Part shown: piece after piece, positions 49,701 to 58,700 of the stretch
Layout: each line of letters opens with the position of its first letter
Position numbering within the stretch: the stretch's first letter is position 1
Assembly: GCA_944474755.1 (NCBI GenBank)
Contig: OX104113.1
Span: 71,293,917-71,357,916 of the forward strand
Length of the DNA: 64,000 nt
Source: Limnoperna fortunei
Taxonomy: Eukaryota; Mollusca; Bivalvia; Mytilida; Modiolidae
Reading direction: 5' to 3'
The notes under the pieces: model-generated
Database searches by the model: none
What the model was told of the DNA's origin: nothing
The model's input: only the letters and a program-made list of their open reading frames with translations
Program-made: the position numbers and the translations under genes

Positions 49701-52700
49701 ATGTCTCGCTGTCTGATGCGATTTATTGACTTATGTAAATAAACAACTGTCTCTTTGTCCAGAAATCCAATCTGACTTTTAACACCAAGCACGTTACACA
49801 AAAGAAAGTCTCATAATGAAGTGTGTTACAGAAATAATGCGACTATTGAAATTTCATATTACGATTGGTTTATACACGTAGATGTTATACAATAGCATAA
49901 AAAAGTATATCTGTTTGTTTTATATATGTATGTTCCTGTATTTTTTAAATAATTTTGTCCTATATGGTTTTGATACAGAAGTTTGCTCTTTTCCTGAAGA
50001 TATTTTTGTCATTGAGCTCACATTTTTATAATTAAAAGGTTTTAGTAAATCTAACTAAGGTGATATTGTCTTTGAACATTGTTTCCCGCTTTGAAAGTCA
50101 TAAGTTGAAAAGTAAAAAGTCAATTGTAAGAAGTTGAAAAATAGTTGAAAGACAAAAATGTCCCTTCACGGCTTACGTAAAAAGTCTTCACTCAAAGTCT
50201 AAAAACAAAAGTCAATAGTCAAAAGGTTGAAAGTCAACAGTTAAAAGTGAAAATGTCCCCAATCGGCTTGTATAACAAGTAAATAGTCAAAACTCAAAAC
50301 AAAAAAGTCACAATTAGTAAGTTAAAAGTTTAAAGTCAAAATGGCCCTCCAAGGCTTCCGTAATCTTAATATTCTCTTACTGTCATAAATGTATGTACTT
50401 GTATATTCTCCTACTGACTATTATCTCTTTCGGTAATGCTTGCACAAAATAATTTGAACTGTACATTCTTTGTAATTTTATATTCTTATCCTCAATAAAA
50501 TTATTCAATTTAACTTAGTGTTTTTTCTTTTAATTTGCATTTTTTTTAATTTGGAGCGTTTTGGTGGGGGCGTTTTGGAAAATGGGGGCGTTTTGGTGGG
50601 GTGTTTTGGAAAACGGAGGCGTTTTGGAAAATGGGGGCGTTTTGACAATGGGGCGTTTTGACTCGAATTGAGTGAGAATTATCTCCGAACTTCTGTTAAC
50701 ATGGATTGTGCCTAAACTGCAAACCACATGCACTTGGGGTCAGAATAATTTTTTTTTATGGAATAAAAAGCCAATAAATGAGTTTACAATGTGTATTCAC
50801 TCATCTGGAAACTAGTCTGACATGTCTCATTGTGAAATATTGACCTCAGAAAATATATAATTAATTATTCTTTCTTATATAAGAACAAGGCATGAATCTT
50901 ATCCAAGTTCTAAAAATAGCTCAAGTTTTTTTACTGGAATCCCCACGTTTTATTTAAAAAACATACTGTTCCAAGTGTCCAGTCAGGAATAAGCTATGTC
51001 CGTTTAATATTCTCTTGATAACTACCACTTAACTTCATTATGTTACATCGTATGTCATTAAAATTTTGTGTTTTCTTATATCCAAGCGAACAACAATTTT
51101 TATCGGGACGGAAATCAATTCAAACCTTTGAGGGGAGATAATTTCAAGTACTTAGAGGGTTCCCGATACGCCTTCTTTACATGTAAAGTCTTAGTGAGTA
51201 CCGTATGCGATTAATTTGGCGCGAAATTTAAAACAAAAGAGAAATAAGTCTTTATTATAAAACCAATATAATAACGTATGGATAATCGATGCCAGAATGT
51301 AAACAGGATTACACATATTGAAACAAGAGTATAATTACATGGTAAGATGCTCAAATTTTAACAGTGAATGTAATTTTACACTGCAAAATTATCTGCCCCG
51401 TAAAGTTTGAAGTGACTTCCGTCCCGATAAAAATTGTTGTGAAAAATGAGTGAATACACATTGTAAACTCATTTATTGGCTTTTTATTCCATAAAAAAAT
51501 TATCCTGACCCCAGGTGCCTGTGCTTCAAACTTGAAAACTAGAGGCAAGACGTTTAGTAATTACAAATCGCACATTACCGAGAAATATCCTTTAGTAACA
51601 GTACCCTTGTACAGATTTTCAAAGCATTCGAGGGACGCAAATGTGACAAATTAATCGTTGAAAAACGTGGCGACGATGTCATGGCATAAAGGGTTTACAA
51701 CTGACGATTTACCACACCCAACCCGTCAAGTTAAGTTAAATATTAATTCTTTCACAAGTTTCAACCGTCGAATCGCCCATGTAAGCAGGGTGCATTTAAG
51801 GCAGGGATCTGTGAAAAAATTATGCAAAATCCTGTATTCTCGCAATTTCCACGCATCAAAATGAATTTATTTAACACAAGGCTTTTATAGTTTTCAGTAA
51901 CCTGTATTTGGTACAGTATACAACAGAGATAACATAATAAACGAATTAGTACCGTTAATGCATTTATTTATGGCAAGGACGAGCGGTGATTACGTTTTTG
52001 CCTTTGGCGCTGGTTGTTACCCCCCCTGTTCTCTTATCTATAGGCGTTATTTTTCAAATTTTAAGATTCTATTAATTTTTCAAGTGCCTTCAAAACTCAT
52101 TTTACTGTGTATATGGTCCCCAAAGATTTTTTTCGAACACAGCCTTTGACCAATCTTGTGTAAAACACCGGTATTCAAAAAGTAACTTTTGGTTAACCAA
52201 CCATATGCTTAAGTGTTCATTCCAAATAAATATGTGAAAAGATATTATGTTCAGGTTCTCCAAAATCTAATCCGGATTGAAAAATCCCAAAGGTTGAGAA
52301 AACAAATGTTTTCGAGTTCTTGACAACAATAACTGTCAAAAGATATAAAACTTCAGGCTATTAAATCCCACTTCTGGTTAACTTACCGTATATTTACGTG
52401 CTCGTTTTAACATTCAAATGCCGAAGAGGAAACTGAATAACGAAAAGGAAAATGAATGTCGAAAAGGAAAATGGTTCATCGTCCTATTCGAAAAGCGAAA
52501 AGGAAACTGAATAACGAAAAGGAAAACGAATGGCAAAAAGGAAAATGGTTCATTTTCATATTCGGATAACGAATAGGAAACTGAAAAACAAAAAGGAAAA
52601 TGAATGTCGAAAAGGAAAATGGTTCATTTTCCTTTTCGAATAACGAGTAGGAAACTGAATAACGAAAAAGAAAATGAATGTCGAAAAGGAAAATGAATGT

Positions 52701-55700
52701 CGAAAAGGAAAATGGTTCATTTTCCTATTCGGATAACGAATAGGAAACTGAATAACGAAAAGGAAAATGAATGTCGAAAAAGAAAAAGGTTCATTTTCCT
52801 ATTCAGATACCGAATAGGAAAAGAAAAGGAAAATGAATGTCAAAAAGGAAAATGGTTCATTTTCCTATTCGGATAACGAATAGGAAACTGAATAACGAAA
52901 AGGAAAATGAATGTCAAAAAGGGAAAATGGTTCATTTTCCTATTCGAAAAGCGGAAAGGAAACTGATTAACAAAAAGGAAAATGAATGTCGAAAAGGAAA
53001 ATGGTTCATTTTCCTACTCGGATAACGAATAGGAAACTGAATAACGAAAAGGAAAATGAATGTCGAAAAGGGAAATGGTTCATTTTCCTATTCGGATAAC
53101 GAAAAGGAAACTGAATAACGAAAAGGAAAATGAATGTCGAAAAGGAAAATGGTTCATTTTCCTATTCGGATAACGAATATGAAACTGAATAACGAAAAGG
53201 AAAATGAATGTCAAAAAGGAAAATGGTTCATTTTCATATTCGAAAAGCGAAAAGGAAACTGAATAACGAAAAGGAATATGAAAGTCGAAAAGGAAAATGG
53301 TTCATTTTCCTATTCGGATAACGAAAGGAAACTGAATAACGAAAAGGTAAATGAATGTCAAAAAGAAAAATGGTTCATTTTCCTATTCGGGTAACGAATA
53401 GGAAACTGAATAACGAAAAGGAAAATGAATGTCGAAAAGGAAAATGGTTCATTTTCCTTTTCGGATAACGAATAGGAAACTGAATAACGAAAAGGAAAAT
53501 GAATGTCGTAAAGGAAAATGGTTCATTTTCCTATTCGGATAACGAATAGGAAACTGAATAACGAAAAGGAAAATGAACGTCAAAAAGAAAAATGGTTCAT
53601 TTTCCTATTTGGGTAACGAATAGGAAACTGAATAACGAAAAAGAAAATGAATGTCGAAAAGGAAAATGGTTCATTTTCCTATTCGGGTAACGAATGGGAA
53701 ACCGAATAACGAAAAGGAAAATGAATGTAGAAAAGGAAAATGGTTCATTTTCCTATTCGAAAGTGAAAAGAAAACTGAATAAACAAAGGCGAAAAGGAAA
53801 ATGGTTCATTTTCCTATTCAGATAGCGAATAGGAAACTGAATAACGAAAAGGAAAATGAATGTCAACAAGGAAAATGGTTCATTTTCCTATTCGAAAAGC
53901 AAAAAGGAAACTGAATAACGAAAAGGAAAATGAATGTCGAAAAGGAAAATGGTTCATTTTCCTATTCGGATAACGAATAGGAAACTGAATTACGAAAAGG
54001 AAAATGAATGTCAAAAGGGAAAATGGTTCATTTTCCTATTCGAAAAGCGAAAAGGAAACTGATTAACAAAAAGGAAAATGAATGTCGAAAAGGAAAATGG
54101 TTCATTTACCTACTCGGATAACGAATAGGAAACTGAATAACGAAAAGGAAAATGAATGTCGAAAAGGAAAATGGTTCATTTTCCTATTCGAAAAGCGAAA
54201 AGAAAACTGAATACCGAAAAGGAAACTGAATAACGAAAAGGAAAATGAATGTCGGAAAGGAAAATAGTTCATTTTCCTATTCGAAAAGCGAAAAGAAAAC
54301 TGAATAACGGAAAGGAAAATGAATGTCGAAAAGGAAAATGGTTCATTTTCCTATTCGGATAACGATTCAACACATTTTGCAAGTTTTTTCTGCAGAATGT
54401 CGGTGGTTTTAACCAGGTACTCCTGCTTCCTCTTCAATAAAAAAGTGAACACCTTGATATATCTGAAAAATTGCTGAAAGTAGGCGTTAGATCTCAAACA
54501 AACAAAAACAAAAAACAGAATATGCCATTACGGATATGTAACTAATGCATGACAAATAATTAAACAAATATTTCTTTGTATTACCAGTTCACAATAAATG
54601 CTTAAACTGATTATTATTTCGAGTATGATTATGCAACGATTTGACTTTTGACTGATTATTTATATTACCGAATCTTTTCGTGGCGAGTCTGGTTGAACAT
54701 AAGGGCCAGAAGAGCGATAAGGCGTCTGAAATAAAAAAAAATCACCGTTTGATCAGTCACACGCATCCCACTTATCTTCAGTAATGACTAACACATAGTC
54801 ACTGATTTAAGTATTAATTTACCTGTAGAGAGACAAAACACAAATTATTTCTGAAAATTCATTTTTATTAATTCCAGTTTTTATCAAATTTTTTTAAATG
54901 CGACATTGTATATATTGTTTTTTATAATGATATCAAAACTAATGCTCATCTACAATGTAAATTGTGAAGAAGGATTGAAATTTTTTTTTCGGAGGATTTT
55001 AGTTTTCAGCGGGTATTACGTCTTCTCTCCCAGATAAAAAATGTATGCAATGAAAAGTCTGACAACCGTCTAAAAGTCATTAAGTTTAAAATCTATTGGA
55101 AATTTTTATCTATAAACTCATAAGTACGTAAAGTTTGTCGAAAAATGACATTGTCTAGAAAAATTGAATATACTTTTTTATACTTTTGTAATTCTGTAAA
55201 AACGGAATACACACATTTTGTATACAAGGAAGTAAATAAGTTGTTTTCCATGTATTGTGGCAATGTATGTCAAACATTTGAAATCTGTTACGAAAAATTG
55301 TATTTCACTGTATTGGGTAATTATATAATGAATACAAAGAAAACAATATAATCTTACTGGTTTTATTTGTGCAGTCTTATCCCAACAACCTTTCCAGCCA
55401 CCTAAATTCTAAAACAAATTAACAACATTTAACCTCAGCTGTAAGTAAAAATAGACCATTACGTCTGTATACATCAACTCAAAATTTATTCATTTTCAAA
55501 GATATGAATTAGTTAGTAAAGTTTTTAACTGCATTAACCTGCTATTTTTGTTTTATCTTTGCGTGATGAATATGACGTTTGTTTTGATATGTTAAAAATT
55601 ATAAAAATTAATAACGGGAAGTTGTGCCTTCCTGGAAGTGTTAGATTTGTGTGCCGTTACCATTTGTGCGACAAATCTATGATAAACCAATTCATGATGG

Positions 55701-58700
55701 GGAGCATAATATTCAAATCCCCTATGAGCAACAATTCTCAATGATGTGTATGAATTGCATGCCCTGAATATCTTATACGCTATACCATATGAACTTCATA
55801 AGCGAATTTTGCTGGAATACTACTACAAAGAAATGTAAAATTTATTACTGGAAAATTGAAGTTATCTAGTTGGTCGTATATGCTGGTGTCCCACTGTCTG
55901 GAAATAGACACCAGATGGTCATACGAAAATTTGAAATTGGAATTTTGAAATTTCCACGAAATAAGTCAACAAAAAATGTTTTATACAGGATGATATGCGA
56001 TTGTACTCGAATCACACAAGATGGCACCCAAAGCACACATGAAGTTAACAAACAATTTATTTTATTATTACCATCAGACATACGAAGTGTACACAAAAGT
56101 CATATGATGGCTGCAAGACGTCGTGTTAAGAGACACGAACAGAACGAATACATGAAGGCGTTCCGTGCCTTAGTTTTTGTTGTTGTTTAATCATCAAAGA
56201 ATGAAATACTGACTCACTGAATGAAAAACTAGACTGTTTTACTCACTAAAAAAGTCTTCGATTGAACCCTTGGCATTGGTTCAATATAGACATACTATAA
56301 GTATTAAGCACATGCAACAAATGGAGGAAGGATTTCAGAAATTGCAAGTATTTAAGTGTTTAAAATTTCACAAAACCCCCAATTCAACATGGGGAAAAAT
56401 GATGAAAAATGTACAGACATGAAAAGATTTACGTAAAAGGATATGCATTTAATTTCAAATTTTTTCAGAAACTACATACTAAGTTTCAACTATATTATGT
56501 AAGAAAAACGAATCGACGGTACCGAGCTGACTATTCTACAGAATAAGTAAAGACACACAAAATCACCGTTACACAAATGTGCGAGCAACGACAAAACAAA
56601 CAGAGACACACAACACAAATAGATAAATAGATACAAAATGTTTTGACACGTGTAGTGTTAAATTTTACTGTTAAAGGGGGCTTCAGATTTCACAAAACAG
56701 GTACTGGTAATTGCACCTATCTTGCAGCGAAATGTCTAGGTTATACCAAGATGTTAACAATAAGTGATACACTCAAAGTGTACACTATCTAAGGCCTAGA
56801 TCGAAGGACAAAACTGTTATAGGTTAGACAAGCTTTAAATGTAAAATTAACAACGTTTGACTTGATGTCAAACGTCAAGATCATATGAAGGTCAGTATGA
56901 TTAGCAACACAACTCTCATGGTGATACATCTACATATACAATATCTGAGTCCTTCTTCAAAAGAGAAAAAGTTACAGGCCGGACAATTTTCGCTAGAAGA
57001 AGAAAGAAAAGAACGAGAGCAAGACTAACGTGTAGAAAAAGATCAAACAAAAATAATATGTCTCCATTTGTACGAAGATGAGACATAATGAATGAATATG
57101 AAGCCTTTGGATTGAATATGTACGTCTAATAGAAAGATGTTTCTATGTTTGAGCTACTCGAATTGGGTTTCTCCGCAGAGCCGTCTCGATATCATTGCAC
57201 TAGAATACAATGAGGGGAGACAAGAAGGGTCCATTAAAAAGGTTTTCAATTTTAAATTTAGCAAAACAGTTAACAGTAAATATAAAATATTGATACGAGA
57301 TAACATCAATTCGCATGAGAAAACAGTGAATTCAAAAATTTAAAAAAACAGGGCCCAGCGCCATAAACATTTTCTTTGCTGAGAACTTTTTTATTCTCAA
57401 TTTCATCCAATAAAATCTATCCTTTTCCCTTGTTGTCATAGTAGTTGAGTAAATTCTCATGCTGAGCAAAAATTTTTTACTCGAGTAGGTTTTATGGCGC
57501 TGGGCCCAGATATTAGCAGAAATGACAAATTTAATTAAAGGTAATTACAGAGCAAAATCTGTAAAAATAATAGATAACAAGAACGTCAATTTAAACAAAA
57601 CATCAGTTAACAGCTAATTGCTGAAAAACAGTTAACAGCTGGTTTTTTCCCTAAAAAAGTGTGAGTGCTTCACGTAGGCGTGTAGCTTTCCTTACACAAT
57701 CGGGCAGATTCTTGTTACCTTTATGTTTTCCTCTGGTTAATTTAAGATAGTATATATGTAAAGACGAGGTTGACACAAAGGCACAATACATGTAGATGCA
57801 CGGATTCGACTGAAAATCGACCTTCCATGCGTTCAGAAATGGGCGGATCCGAATTTTAACACTTAAAAATTATAAATATGTTATATCGTGTGCCTAGCTG
57901 GTGTAAATTTCCGGGCTTTGTGGCGCTAGCATCAAAGTGCGGTGTAACCGGCCCTCGTGTAGATTTCAAGATAAAGATCTAAATACGCAACTATGCTAAA
58001 GGCTCTATGGGTGATACTGTTCATGTATTGGTTCCTTTGATCTAAGAGTATATAAGAAATGACATTGTTTTGGATTTCCTTTTTAAAACTACACACATAG
58101 AACGTTACATGTAATATTTAATTTTGTTCATTTTAAGGCACAAAGGTGAAAAGTCATTCACATGAATTTAAACGCATATCTGTAAGGACCATATTTCCAC
58201 TACACGTATATGAAATGGGGTCGAAATCCTCTAGGTCATTTTCAAACTGTATTTGCAATGCGACATGGAAGTAATTTTCAGCTAACAGCGTGCAGATTGT
58301 TTTGTACCATACAAAAGAGTGTTGGCATCAAACCTGGTGTAATATGTTCGTTTTCTCGGATGTAATTATCTTCAAGATAAATCAGATTGCATATTTAGTA
58401 CTCTTCGCAGCAACTTTGCAAGAAATTGCAGATAATCTTTTGAGAACTGTTCATTGAACATTGGATACATTTGTTCAATACAATGAACTCTTGAAAGATA
58501 AATAACACAATTCTACTTGTTCTAGAATAAAGATGATCAACTAATATCGAAACGTAAATAAGGAATATAACTGTCCATTGAAAAGAGCAAAATTACCTGA
58601 ATTATGAAGCCCGTACAAATGTTTTCTTTGATTTGTAAATGATCAATGAAAATTAATAATGCAATCGGTTGCGTAATTATTGTAATACAAAATGATAAAA

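Noticed and set aside
52422..54364. CRISPR-like regular array
   Set aside because: Units are contiguous 74-bp satellite monomers without unique spacers, in a eukaryotic setting.
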